Counted from the first letter of the stretch, positions 1-8,838 are shown. The stretch: 33,614 bases of DNA from Candidatus Zhuqueibacterota bacterium (GCA_016929295.1 JAFGJB010000144.1:1-33614), one strand, 5' to 3'. Made by a program: numbers and translations. Notes: generated by a model from the letters alone, not told the origin.

Positions 1-1380
1 GGCCAATTCAGCCAGTGGATCGGCGCCAAAATCATGGGCAGCGGCCTGGTGCAGCTCTGGCCAGGGGTGCCAGTGAGCGTACCGCTATTCGATGGCGACA
101 GCGTCATTGGCATACGGCTCGCCAATCAGGGTGTCGACAAAAAGGGCGATCCCGATGCTGGCTTCATGCCTGGCATGGATGTTCATGCGGACTTGACCGT
201 GGTCGGTGATGGTCCGGTCGGCTCTGTCGGGCAACAGCTTGACCATTTTGGCGTGCCCGAGGGCAATGAGCGCAAAGACTGGGCGGTCGGCATGAAGATG
301 GTTGTCGAGCTGCCGGCGCATTCGACGCTGCAAGCGGGCACGGTCGTGCACACGCTTGGTTTTCCCGAACCGGAAATTTTTGGCTTTCTCTATGTTCATC
401 CGGATCGTCTTGCATCGCTGGGAATTTTCGTCCCGTCCTGGTTTGACCATCCGGCGCGCACCAGTTATCGATATCTGCAGCACTGGATGATGCACCCCTA
501 TTTGTGGAAGGATCTCGCAGGCGGGACGTTGAAATCATGGGGGGCCAAATCATTGCAGGAATCCGGCAAGCCTGGCGAGCCATTGCTTGCCGGCAATGGT
601 TTCGCGCGCATCGGCGAAGGATCGGGCTCGTCAAATGTCTTTCTCAATTCAGGAGTTGATGAGGCCTGGATGACCGGCATTCTGCTGGGCGAAGCGGTCA
701 TCGAATTAGCTGCAGGAAAAAAAGGCTTCAGCAGGGAGAATCTTGAGGCAACCTATGTCAGAAAACGCCGGGACAGCTGGCTGGAAAAAGAGTCATGGAT
801 AGCCGAGGGCGCCCGTAATGGATTTCAAAAAGGATTTTTCACTGGCCTTTTGGGCATGGGGATGACCATGATATCGCGCGGCAAACTGAAAATCGGAACG
901 CCGGTTCGGGCGACGCACGAGCGAGCCGGCCAGCTCAAGGATTTCTATAAAGGACGCATTCCCGCAGAAGAAGTGAAGAAGATTCAGGAGCAGTCCTATG
1001 CAAAAGGCATAGCTGCCAGCGACGCGCTGATGACGCGCGCGGGCTGGCCGGAGATCCCCTATGACGGTCAGCTGCTCATGACCCATCAGGATGCGCTCTA
1101 TACCGGCGGCAAGGTGCAGGCGGCGCCGGGCTATGAAGACCATGTCGTCTTTCTCTATCCGCACCTGTGCGAAACATGCGATGACAAGCTCTGCATCGAA
1201 ATCTGTTCCGGGCAAGCCATCACTGCCGGCGAAAAAGGTATTCCTGAATTTGAGCGCGAAAAATGCATTCACTGCGGCGCCTGCATGTGGAGTTGCGTCA
1301 AAACGATCCCTGATAATCCGACGAAGACGAACATCTCTTTTCAAGCCGGCTCGGGCGGCCTGCATTCTTCCGAAAATTAG
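1..1380 (+). CDS. ETF:quinone oxidoreductase-like protein with C-terminal ferredoxin domain (FixC-FixX fusion), 5' partial
   Basis: The frame is open from base 1, so the start and the N-terminal FAD-binding part lie outside the window. The visible 459 residues match the second half of electron-transfer-flavoprotein:quinone oxidoreductase. A stretch reading MPGMDVHADLTVVGDG resembles the region before the conserved GC/GG turn of the family, and MHPYLWKDLAGGTLKSWGAK corresponds to the part near the quinone site. The last 80 residues carry eight cysteines in two sets, CxxCx4CxxxC and CxxCxxCxxxC, as in FixX-type ferredoxins. In this family FAD and the iron-sulphur cluster pass electrons from ETF to membrane quinone. 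The start of etfB lies 96 bp downstream, so the three genes probably form one operon. Several family signatures are altered: the usual GCsaGflN region reads GEGSGSSNVFLN. It could be ETF-QO or the FixCX part of a FixABCX complex. Confidence 0.85.
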   Translation, partial: GQFSQWIGAKIMGSGLVQLWPGVPVSVPLFDGDSVIGIRLANQGVDKKGDPDAGFMPGMDVHADLTVVGDGPVGSVGQQLDHFGVPEGNERKDWAVGMKMVVELPAHSTLQAGTVVHTLGFPEPEIFGFLYVHPDRLASLGIFVPSWFDHPARTSYRYLQHWMMHPYLWKDLAGGTLKSWGAKSLQESGKPGEPLLAGNGFARIGEGSGSSNVFLNSGVDEAWMTGILLGEAVIELAAGKKGFSRENLEATYVRKRRDSWLEKESWIAEGARNGFQKGFFTGLLGMGMTMISRGKLKIGTPVRATHERAGQLKDFYKGRIPAEEVKKIQEQSYAKGIAASDALMTRAGWPEIPYDGQLLMTHQDALYTGGKVQAAPGYEDHVVFLYPHLCETCDDKLCIEICSGQAITAGEKGIPEFEREKCIHCGACMWSCVKTIPDNPTKTNISFQAGSGGLHSSEN

Positions 1381-1476
1381 CGCCGGGCTCAACAGGAAAT
1401 ACTCGATCAGCGGGCGCTTGTCTCGCACATCGGGTATCGCGCAAAAGTATTCAACACAACGATAGAGGAGAAATAC

Positions 1477-2283
1477 ATGCCTTTGACCATCGTCGTCTGC
1501 GCCAGCGTGGTGCCGGATCCGTTGCAATCGCTCATTCCGCTGCAAACAGCGGATGGATTCGGCCTCAAGAATGAAATGATGTTGCCGCACGTGCTCGATC
1601 CCTGGGCCGGGCATGCCCTGTATGAGGCGGCCAACCTGGCCAAACAGATCGACGGCTGCAAGGTCTATCTGGTCAGTCTGGGATTGAAAGCCAAGCTGCA
1701 GCAAACCATGATGACCATCGCGCAAAAAGCGCGCTTTGACCTCATTGCGATCGACGCCTCTCACAGCGGTTTCACCGATTCCGCCCAAACAGCGGCAGTG
1801 CTGGCAACGGCGATCGAACGCATAGCGGGACTCGATAGAGCCAACCTGCTCATATTCGGCGGATGGGAGTCCGCCTCCCGCGCAGCCGGCACGACCCTGC
1901 AAATCCTTGGCGAAAAGCTCGGCATCATCGATCAGTTCCAGGCCGTGGATGAAATAAAAATGAATGGCGACGGCTCATTCCAGGTGCTCGAACGCGTCGA
2001 CGGTGGCAAGCATCAGATATCGGTATGCGCCGGCCCGCCGGCCGTTCTCGGCTGGGCCACCGGCAATCTGCCCGAACCGCCCAACAATCCGCAGCTCGGC
2101 ATGATGAATATGCGCACGGCCATGCCGGCGATTCAGCAGGCTGGCTCGGCGGATATCAAAGACAAAGCTCTCGCCTTTCATAACGTGCAGGCGCCGGCGC
2201 AGCGCCGCGACACCAGGATCGTCAAAGATCTGTCCACAGCGGACATTGCTCAAGAAATAGTCGAGTGGCTCAAGCAAAACTGA
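1477..2283 (+). CDS. etfB: Electron transfer flavoprotein beta subunit (FixA-like)
   Basis: The 268-residue product has the length and fold signature of EtfB: an N-terminal IVVCASVVPDP strand-turn, a LDPWAGHALYEAA segment matching the conserved D..A.EEA helix, and a late PAVLGWATGNLPEPPNNP that matches the family's PaVltv...l.eP. A Shine-Dalgarno AGAGGAG at 1464-1470 sits 6 bases before the ATG. EtfB binds AMP in one-electron ETFs and FAD in bifurcating ones. The canonical D.d..Q.gp..A nucleotide loop is replaced here by ESASRAAGTTLQILGEKLG, so the usual aspartate is missing. It lies between the quinone oxidoreductase gene and etfA (18 bp to the etfA ATG). I am sure of the family and unsure which ETF class it belongs to. 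Confidence 0.85.
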   Translation: MPLTIVVCASVVPDPLQSLIPLQTADGFGLKNEMMLPHVLDPWAGHALYEAANLAKQIDGCKVYLVSLGLKAKLQQTMMTIAQKARFDLIAIDASHSGFTDSAQTAAVLATAIERIAGLDRANLLIFGGWESASRAAGTTLQILGEKLGIIDQFQAVDEIKMNGDGSFQVLERVDGGKHQISVCAGPPAVLGWATGNLPEPPNNPQLGMMNMRTAMPAIQQAGSADIKDKALAFHNVQAPAQRRDTRIVKDLSTADIAQEIVEWLKQN

Positions 2284-2301
2284 AAAAGCAGAGGTTTGAT
2301 C

Positions 2302-3309
2302 ATGGAGAAAATACTCTTTTTATCCCATACGGAAGCCACCGGCCGGCTGTCGGCGCACGCTCTTGAAGCGCTCGGCGCTGCCGTTCATCTGCGTGAGCGA
2401 ACGGGCGGTGAACTGGTCATCGGTCTTTTTGGAGGACGTGTCGAGACATCTCAGGTGAGCGGCACGGTTTTCAGCGTCTCCGGCGAAGCTTTTGCCGCAT
2501 CGCGCTATGCAACGGATGCCGCTGCCGGTGAACAGCTCTGCAAAGCCGCCGGGGCGACACTTGTCATTGCACCCGCCACCTCGCGCATGAGTCGCGTCTT
2601 CTCCGGCATTGCGGCGCGCTGCGGGGCTTGCGTCGATTCGCATGTCGCCGGTTTGCAGGTCAAAGACGAGGCCCTCGTCGTCACTCGCTGGTATTATCGA
2701 CAACGCCTGCAAGCCGAGATGACGCGCGCCTCGCGTCCATGGTTCATCAGCATAGACGCAGGTGTATTCGAACAATTCAAGGGCCCTGGCAATGTGATTG
2801 TCGAGCAGATTTCGCCGGCTGTCGATGCATCGATGATGCGAACCAGTGTCACAGGAATCCAGGCGCCGGCTGTCGGTGAACAGACCATCAAACCGGATGC
2901 TACGGCGCTCTTTGTCGCCGGCGCCGGCTGGACAAAAAAACAGGCGGATGGCCGATCGCATGTAGCCGAAGCGGCCGATCTCATACTAGGCTTTTTGAAA
3001 AAGTCAGGTGCTTCTCTTGGCTCGACAAAATCGCTTGTTGATCTCCAGGGCGAAGGCCAGGAGGTGTTGCCATTCATGACCCATTTGAACCAGGTGGGGC
3101 AAACCGGAGCAACGCCGCGTCACCAAAAAGGTCTTGCCGCCTGTTGTCACGGCGAAGAGCCGCATGTCGTTGGTTGGCGATTCATCAACGAACGTCGCGC
3201 CATCAACCTCGATGCGAACTGCGGCTGGGCGCGCGGCAAAGCCGATGTTTTGTATGTGGCGGATGCCTTTCAAGTCATGGAGCAGGTGAACAAGTTGTTA
3301 TCGGAATGA
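2302..3309 (+). CDS. etfA: Electron transfer flavoprotein alpha subunit (FixB-like), divergent
   Basis: This is the FAD-binding partner of EtfB. The ATG at 2302 is preferred over the in-frame TTG at 2296 because AGAGG at 2290-2294 lies 7 bases upstream; the product is then 335 residues. The N-terminal domain has the usual EtfA layout (LGAAVHLRERTGGELVIGLFGG). The C-terminal domain keeps NQVGQTGATPRHQKGLA and RRAINLDANCGWARGKADVLYVAD, which align with QvGqTGk.v.P.lYia and ivAINkD..Apif..AD. The family's hallmark GISGAiQH segment is replaced by GLAACCHGEEPHVVGWR, which contains two adjacent cysteines, and the SGGRG motif reads AGAGWTK. It is therefore a remote EtfA whose FAD environment probably differs. 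Gene order supports the assignment. Confidence 0.8.
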   Translation: MEKILFLSHTEATGRLSAHALEALGAAVHLRERTGGELVIGLFGGRVETSQVSGTVFSVSGEAFAASRYATDAAAGEQLCKAAGATLVIAPATSRMSRVFSGIAARCGACVDSHVAGLQVKDEALVVTRWYYRQRLQAEMTRASRPWFISIDAGVFEQFKGPGNVIVEQISPAVDASMMRTSVTGIQAPAVGEQTIKPDATALFVAGAGWTKKQADGRSHVAEAADLILGFLKKSGASLGSTKSLVDLQGEGQEVLPFMTHLNQVGQTGATPRHQKGLAACCHGEEPHVVGWRFINERRAINLDANCGWARGKADVLYVADAFQVMEQVNKLLSE

Positions 3310-3396
3310 TAAATACCAAATGGCGATCCTGCAAATTCTAACTGTTGAACCTGCCTTATACCTTGGCCAGCAAGATTTATAAAGACCTCGAAGGTT

Positions 3397-3431
3397 TGTC
3401 AAGCCACAAGCCGGCTTTGCCGGGCTTGACA
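3397..3431. repeat. Hairpin with 9-bp perfect inverted repeat after etfA
   Basis: TGTCAAGCC (3397-3405) is exactly complementary to GGCTTGACA (3423-3431), and the loop contains a further short CCGG/CCGG pairing around TTT. There is no clear T-run on either side, so it is a weak candidate terminator between the convergent etfA and the sigma fragment, or a small dispersed palindrome. Confidence 0.5.
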
Positions 3432-3457
3432 GTAGTAAACTGCTTGCGCGATACGAA

Positions 3458-3688
3458 CTAGCGACTGTTCCTTTTGCCAGATTTCATTTCCAAAATCTTG
3501 AATAGCCAGTCTCGGAAGCCGATGCTATAGTCGTACGTATCAAATCTCGAATAGGCGTGCGAAAAAGTGGATTGAACCAGAGCTTCGGCTTGCGCTGTCG
3601 TTCGCGCGATGCGAATGGCTCTTGTGTAGAGCGCATCCATATTGTCTCGAGCAAGTCGCTCAAATTCAGCAGATTTGCACATGTGCAT
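3458..3688 (-). CDS. ECF sigma factor region 2 only (truncated or standalone)
   Basis: The ATG at 3688 has AGGGAG (3695-3700) 6 bases upstream; a TTG at 3703 is possible but worse placed. The 76-residue product aligns with region 2 of extracytoplasmic-function sigma factors. EFERLARDNMDALYTRA corresponds to region 2.1, AQAEALVQSTFSHAY to the AEDLvQetf.raw helix of region 2.2, and GFRDWLFKILEMKSGKRN to the fraWLf.I..N segment of regions 2.3-2.4. Family members have about 160-200 residues, with region 4 binding the -35 element. Here the reading frame stops right after region 2, and no region 4 is visible in the 150 bp downstream. It is either a decayed sigma gene or a small protein using region 2 alone to bind RNA polymerase. 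The neighbouring DNA is unusually AT-rich. Confidence 0.6.
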   Translation of the reverse strand: MHMCKSAEFERLARDNMDALYTRAIRIARTTAQAEALVQSTFSHAYSRFDTYDYSIGFRDWLFKILEMKSGKRNSR

Positions 3689-4092
3689 CTCGTTCTCCCT
3701 CAATGTTCATTCCCTGCAACTAATTTCCCCTGAATATCACATAGTTGTGACAGGTAGAGGAGTTGCGAAAATCGTACCAGTTATATTGGCGGATTCGATG
3801 CTCCATTCGCCGGAAACAGAGCCCCAAATTGTTTCAAAATTGAAATCAGTGCTCAATTATGTCACATTTTTCAACACTTTTCCAGCATATCACTTGAATT
3901 TCAAAAGTACGTACATTACATTAGCCAGCGTATACCACGCACTGCACTGTTCACTTTTGCATTGGCCCACTTTCTGTTCTCATACGCGATCATTTGCTTT
4001 GTCTTGTATATTTATTGCCGATGAGGCGAATTTTGTTAAATTGAAAGCATCAATGCTGAAAAAATATCTTTGATTTGAAAGTTGGGCATTCT
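3689..4092. other. AT-rich intergenic region, no convincing gene
   Basis: About 400 bp separate the divergent sigma fragment and the YihY gene. A plus-strand frame is open through much of it (3642-4073), but its translation is low-complexity, resembles no protein I know, has no ribosome-binding site, and runs antisense over the start of the sigma fragment. I found no tRNA-like fold, terminator or well-spaced promoter pair that I would defend. Confidence 0.5.
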
Positions 4093-5466
4093 ATGAAAAA
4101 TTTCATCGAAAAAATCAAAAACATTATTTCATCACTACATCAATTTATTGCCCATGATATTGGCCGGCAGGACTATAGCAAGCTCTCCACGCTGCGCAAA
4201 ATACTCTATCAACAAGCTGTCATCGTCTACCTTGTCGTGCGCTCCTATGTCGAAGACAAACTGCCGATTCGGGCGGCCGCTTTGGTCTACTCCACCCTGC
4301 TGGCAGTGTTCCCGCTTCTGGCCATCACCTTTGCCGTCCTGCGCGGTTTTGATTACCACCTCAAGATAGAACCACAGCTGCTGGAATGGGCGGAACCTCT
4401 CGGCGAGCAGGTGAGTCAGCTCGTGCCACAAATTATACGAGGGATAAGCAGTCTTGATCTGAGACTCTTTCCCATTCTGGGCGTCTCTGTGTTGATTGTA
4501 TCAATATTTTCGATCGTCAACACCATCGAACGCTCCTTCAACGATATATGGAGGGTGCAGAAACAGCGCAGCATACCGCACCGATTTGCCAATCTGGCGG
4601 GCGTATTCTTTTTCATTCCGCTGCTCATCATCGGCGTGCCGGTCATCAACACCTATCTGCAGAGCATTCCGATCGTGCAAGCCATGACGCAAAACCCCGG
4701 CGCCATGTGGGTGATGAAAAATTCCACGCCGCTGGTGCTATCCATCTTTGTCTTCTTTTTCCTCTATATGGTTATACCCAATACCAAAGTGCGGTTGAGC
4801 TCAGCCCTCATGGGCGCGCTCATGGCAGGAATCGCCTGGCAGGTCGCCAATTTCTATTTCACAAAATATTTCGTATTGTCATTTCAATCAGGATTCAAAG
4901 GGGCTCTCTACTCCAGTTTTGCCAGTCTGCCCATGATCCTCATCTGGCTTTATTTGGCCTGGACGGTTGTTTTACTCGGGGCTGAAATCTCCTACGCCCA
5001 TCAAAATCAATCGCAATTATTATGGGACCTCCATCGCACAAAATACAGCTTTGATTTCAAAGAAAATGTGGCGCTGCACATCATTCTGTTCATCTATGAA
5101 AGATTTACGGCGGGCCAAACTGCCCCCAGTTATGCCGAGATCAAGGACTATTCTCTGCTGCCGGAACGGTTGATCGATGAGATCATTGCGAATTTAATTG
5201 AATTGCAGTTTGTCTATGCCATCGAGACGGATGAAGAAGAATCGCGATACACTCCAGCTCGCAGCGCTGAAAATTTGACAGTGCGCGACATACTATACGG
5301 TTTGCGAAGACACGGCGTCTCGGCAGAGTTTGAGAAAAATGGGGATCATATCCACTCTATTGTATTGAAGCTCTCACAAGAGTACAACGAGATCGTGGAC
5401 GATGCCTTTGCGCGCAGGTCGATAAAAGAGGTGCTGCAGGCGTCGAAGGCGGCCACATCTCTTTAG
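4093..5466 (+). CDS. YihY/BrkB family inner-membrane protein with C-terminal winged-helix-like domain
   Basis: The 457-residue product contains the YihY/BrkB core. LPIRAAALVYSTLLAVFPLL is the conserved amphipathic start of the first membrane segment. It is followed by segments near ILGVSVLIVSIFSIVNTIE, AGVFFFIPLLIIGVPVI, PLVLSIFVFFFLYMVIP and SLPMILIWLYLAWTVVLLGAEISYA. The motif RSFNDIWRVQKQR is typical of the family. Family proteins were once called ribonuclease BN, but that activity belongs to another gene, and their function is unknown. After the membrane part, about 140 residues (VALHIILFIYERFTAGQ onward) look like a winged-helix domain, as in some family members. The ATG at 4093 is chosen over a TTG at 4075; neither has a good ribosome-binding site. 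The lamin-tail gene starts 30 bp downstream. Confidence 0.9.
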   Translation: MKNFIEKIKNIISSLHQFIAHDIGRQDYSKLSTLRKILYQQAVIVYLVVRSYVEDKLPIRAAALVYSTLLAVFPLLAITFAVLRGFDYHLKIEPQLLEWAEPLGEQVSQLVPQIIRGISSLDLRLFPILGVSVLIVSIFSIVNTIERSFNDIWRVQKQRSIPHRFANLAGVFFFIPLLIIGVPVINTYLQSIPIVQAMTQNPGAMWVMKNSTPLVLSIFVFFFLYMVIPNTKVRLSSALMGALMAGIAWQVANFYFTKYFVLSFQSGFKGALYSSFASLPMILIWLYLAWTVVLLGAEISYAHQNQSQLLWDLHRTKYSFDFKENVALHIILFIYERFTAGQTAPSYAEIKDYSLLPERLIDEIIANLIELQFVYAIETDEEESRYTPARSAENLTVRDILYGLRRHGVSAEFEKNGDHIHSIVLKLSQEYNEIVDDAFARRSIKEVLQASKAATSL

Positions 5467-5496
5467 CAGACAGATCAAAAACATGGGGATGGGGAT

Positions 5497-7980
5497 ATGA
5501 GCTGCAGCAGGGTTGTCGTGCTGTCATTCTTCCTGGCGTTCAATTCATTTTCGCAAATTGTCTTGTCCGAAATCATGTTCAATCCGCAGGGCAATGAGCG
5601 TCATGATGAATTCATAGAGCTGTGTAATGTGAGCGAGACGGATGCCGTCGATCTCATCGGCTGGCTGCTCAGCGACGGAACAAAATTCAACACTCTTATC
5701 CCATTCTCCGCAACTTCCGTCCTTCTGCCGAAACAGTATGCCATCATACTGGTGCCGCTCTATTTTCAGGCGAGCGCCAGCTATGATGCAGTGATCCCGC
5801 AAGGGGCATTGATCCTGACGATTGCCGAATCGCAGTTTGGCGCGAATGGTTTGAAAAATTCCGGTGAAATCGTTTCAATTTACACGCCGGACACCACGCT
5901 GGTCGGTGCGTATCAATACACACCCGACAACAAAGATGGCTTTTCCGAAGAAAAAATCGACCTTGAGGGCGGCGATTCGGATATGAACTGGAGCAACTCG
6001 GCGCGACTCGGTGGCACGCCCGGTTATGCGAACTCGATCAAGCGACGATCCTACGATCTTGCCCTCACGACCACGCAGATCGCATGCGAAAACATCTCGT
6101 CCGCTGATTCTGTTCGTCTTTTTCTCGGCATCAAGAATGTCGGCAAGCTTGCTGCGGACTGTTGCACCTTGGTTTTGCACGATAGCACCCAGGATCGCAT
6201 CACATTGATGACAGAAAAGATGATCGCGCTCAATTCCCTCGCTGCCGGCGATTCACTGGCGCTCGCCCTGACGCTCGCTCCTTTGACAGCCGGATTTCAT
6301 TCCATTAATGTCCGCATCGATTTTGCTCTGGATGAAAAAATCTCCAACAACAGTGCTCGCATTCATTTTCAGGTCTGCGAAATCTATCCTCCGGCGTGTA
6401 TTGTGATCAACGAGATCATGTACGACACAGATGAAAAGTCGCAAGAATGGATTGAAATCCTCAATCACTCACACCTCGATATTGACATCGCCAACTGGCG
6501 TTTGCGAGATACGCGCAAATCCGTCATCTTGACACGCGAGAGCTGTATGCTCGAGGCCGGCAGTTACTGTATCCTGACCAATAATGAACTCGACAGCGTC
6601 GAGTGCGAACGTGTCATTGTCGTCAATCTGCCTGAGCTCAATAACACCGGTGACTCGATCGTGCTGCTGGATGCTGTCGGCGTCAGAATTGACAGCATGT
6701 CTTACGATCGGAGTTATGGCGGCGGACGCTTCATCTCGCTCGAACGAATTCGTAGTGAGAAGGAATCATGTGATCCGGATAACTGGAGTAGCTGCAGGGC
6801 TGAAAGCGGCAGTACGCCGGGTCAAGTGAACAGTGCCAGTCCAAAAGACTATGACGCGGCCATTGGCGAGATTCGCTTTCAACCGGCTCAACCGCATGAC
6901 GGGGATGATGTCCGCGTCACGGTCGATATAGTCAATGCGGGACGATATGCACTTGAACCTGCAGTGCTGACGTTGTCCTTCGAATCGATTGGCGATCGAG
7001 TTCGCACGCCAATCGGCGACTTTATAATCGCAGATACGGATGACATCAATGTCTATTCAGCCGAGCTCGTCTGGTCTCATATACCAGCGGGGATTCATAT
7101 CGTCACCGGTGAAATCAAGATGCATCAGGACATGTTGAGTGATAACAACATACGATCAGATACCATTACAGTGAGTTATTTGACCGGCAGCATGGTGATA
7201 AATGAGATCATGTACAGTCCCATTGTCGGAGAATGCGAATGGGTTGAGCTTTACAATCGCTGTGATCTATGCGTCGAATTGATGAATTGGTCGATTTCTG
7301 ACAGCGATTCACTGAAACGTATTCCATTCATCGACGCACCTTTCCTCATACCGCCGCAGCATTACATTGTCATCGGTCAAGATTCATCGATTCTGGAAAA
7401 GAGTCATTCCGCCATTGTCTGCGCAAAATTTCCGTCACTGGGGAATGAAGAGGACGATGTGATCCTTTATGACGGTTGCGGTCGAATCATCGATGGCGTC
7501 TCCTACACGTCGGCATTTGGCGGTGAACGTGGTCGTTCGCTGGAACGCATCAATCCTCATACCGACTCAGAGGAACGGACAAACTGGACGACTTGTGTGC
7601 ACAGCGAGGGCCATACGGCGGGACATTCGAACAGTATTGCCATCACCGTTATGCCGAAAATGACGTCCCTGTTCGTTTCACCCAATCCATTTTCTCCTGA
7701 CGGTGACGGCGTAGAAGACTTTGCCGGCATATTCTATTCCCTACCGGCGATCCTGGCGCGGGTCAATCTCAAGATCTTTGATATGAATGGTCGTCTTGTT
7801 CGTTTTTTGCTGAACAACAGTCCAAGTGGCGCAGAGCGAACAGTCTATTGGGATGGTCTCGATGAAAGCGGGGTGCGATGTCGCATGGGGATTTACATCA
7901 TTCTCTTGCAGGCGCTCAACGAATCGCAGATGCGCATAGAATGCGCAAAAAAGACCGTTGTATTGGCCGGGCGACTTTAA
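5497..7980 (+). CDS. Secreted protein with three lamin-tail domains and a C-terminal FlgD-like domain
   Basis: The product has 827 residues. The first 20 form a signal peptide with a hydrophobic core VVVLSFFLAF. Three lamin-tail domains start near residues 21, 302 and 569, each opening with VL/VINEIMY or SEIMF and containing an E(F/W)(I/V)E(L/I) strand (DEFIELCN, QEWIEILN, CEWVELYN) and a W.L.D turn. Two CARDB-like beta-sandwich spacers lie between them (about 187-290 and 450-560). The C-terminal 100 residues start with SPNPFSPDGDGVEDFAGI and hold a KIFDMNGRLVRFL segment, an Ig-like FlgD-type domain common at the end of FCB-group surface proteins. It lacks the LLVK ending of the other secreted proteins here. 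The ATG at 5497 follows a G-rich GGGGATGGGG that can serve as a ribosome-binding site. The role is probably adhesive or structural at the cell surface; no enzyme domain is visible. Confidence 0.85.
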   Translation: MSCSRVVVLSFFLAFNSFSQIVLSEIMFNPQGNERHDEFIELCNVSETDAVDLIGWLLSDGTKFNTLIPFSATSVLLPKQYAIILVPLYFQASASYDAVIPQGALILTIAESQFGANGLKNSGEIVSIYTPDTTLVGAYQYTPDNKDGFSEEKIDLEGGDSDMNWSNSARLGGTPGYANSIKRRSYDLALTTTQIACENISSADSVRLFLGIKNVGKLAADCCTLVLHDSTQDRITLMTEKMIALNSLAAGDSLALALTLAPLTAGFHSINVRIDFALDEKISNNSARIHFQVCEIYPPACIVINEIMYDTDEKSQEWIEILNHSHLDIDIANWRLRDTRKSVILTRESCMLEAGSYCILTNNELDSVECERVIVVNLPELNNTGDSIVLLDAVGVRIDSMSYDRSYGGGRFISLERIRSEKESCDPDNWSSCRAESGSTPGQVNSASPKDYDAAIGEIRFQPAQPHDGDDVRVTVDIVNAGRYALEPAVLTLSFESIGDRVRTPIGDFIIADTDDINVYSAELVWSHIPAGIHIVTGEIKMHQDMLSDNNIRSDTITVSYLTGSMVINEIMYSPIVGECEWVELYNRCDLCVELMNWSISDSDSLKRIPFIDAPFLIPPQHYIVIGQDSSILEKSHSAIVCAKFPSLGNEEDDVILYDGCGRIIDGVSYTSAFGGERGRSLERINPHTDSEERTNWTTCVHSEGHTAGHSNSIAITVMPKMTSLFVSPNPFSPDGDGVEDFAGIFYSLPAILARVNLKIFDMNGRLVRFLLNNSPSGAERTVYWDGLDESGVRCRMGIYIILLQALNESQMRIECAKKTVVLAGRL

Positions 7981-7986
7981 ACCGGT

Positions 7987-8838
7987 CTAGTCAATTTTTT
8001 CGGCCGCTTCAATGATCTTGTTGATGAACCCGGCCAAAGAGTCGGGTTTAAAAGCGATTTGTGATATACGCAGCGCCAAGCTATCAATATCGACATGAAG
8101 ATTCTCGACGATTTCCGCTCGAATGGAGTCCGGGATCATCGGCGCAAAATATATCAATCCCTGTTGCACAACTTGCGGCGCGAGGGAAAAATTCTCAAAT
8201 TTTACCAGGTCATCATCCGACATCTCCTCCAGTCGGCGACGTAAATCGGGATGATTTGTAAAGATGTACTGTTTGGCGAGGCTGGAATCAACCAGCAGGC
8301 GCAAGCCGTCATCCGCCACAAACATGGCGCGCTGGTAAAAAGCTCGGCAGGACGAGTCCTCTTGACATATCTTTTGTATCTCGTTCCGCAAGTCAACCAT
8401 CTCGTGATAATTACGCGCGAGCCGGTCAGCTTGAATATCATATTGAATTTTTCTTTCCGGGTGACTCTTTTCGCGCAATTGTCGAACTCGACGCTCCTGA
8501 CTGGTGTCGAGCGATGCATCCAGCAATGAACGCAGCTCCTGCGGCGAAGGTTTCTCGGGCGCCATTTGCATATTCAGAGCGCGGGCAAGGGTCACTTGCA
8601 CCTGATCTTGCGATATTTCATTCTTTTCGGCTTTCAGGATAAAATCTTCGATCCGTTTCGACAGTGCATCGCGTTCCTGTCCCTCGGGCACCATCGCCAG
8701 CAATTCATCGCCAAACATCTCCAGCGTGGAGCGCAGTATGTTATTTTTGACATCCTGATCCTGTATGAGCAGAAAAAAGATGCCGGACGAGAGAGCAAGG
8801 ACAAAAATAATGATCACGAGATTTTTTATCAAATTCAA
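7987..8838 (-). CDS. Membrane-anchored protein of unknown function
   Basis: I do not recognise this 283-residue protein. It starts with TTG at 8838, supported by TGGAG at 8846-8850 seven bases upstream. Residues 6-26 form one hydrophobic segment (LVIIIFVLALSSGIFFLLI) after two lysine/asparagine residues, so it is either an uncleaved N-terminal anchor or a signal peptide. The rest is charged, probably alpha-helical and outside the membrane. It has a heptad-like basic stretch (QERRVRQLREKSHPERK) and two cysteines six residues apart (ICQEDSSC). It lies 71 bp downstream of the lipid kinase gene on the same strand, so co-transcription is likely. Its stop is 6 bp from the stop of the convergent lamin-tail gene. 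Confidence 0.65.
   Translation of the reverse strand: MNLIKNLVIIIFVLALSSGIFFLLIQDQDVKNNILRSTLEMFGDELLAMVPEGQERDALSKRIEDFILKAEKNEISQDQVQVTLARALNMQMAPEKPSPQELRSLLDASLDTSQERRVRQLREKSHPERKIQYDIQADRLARNYHEMVDLRNEIQKICQEDSSCRAFYQRAMFVADDGLRLLVDSSLAKQYIFTNHPDLRRRLEEMSDDDLVKFENFSLAPQVVQQGLIYFAPMIPDSIRAEIVENLHVDIDSLALRISQIAFKPDSLAGFINKIIEAAEKID

Noticed and set aside
793-1902. A long minus-strand open frame antisense to the quinone oxidoreductase and etfB genes
   Set aside because: It mirrors codon bias of the plus-strand genes, has no recognisable domain, and runs opposite two well-supported genes.
3642-4073. A 143-codon plus-strand frame in the AT-rich gap
   Set aside because: No ribosome-binding site, low-complexity translation, and overlap with the start of the sigma fragment.
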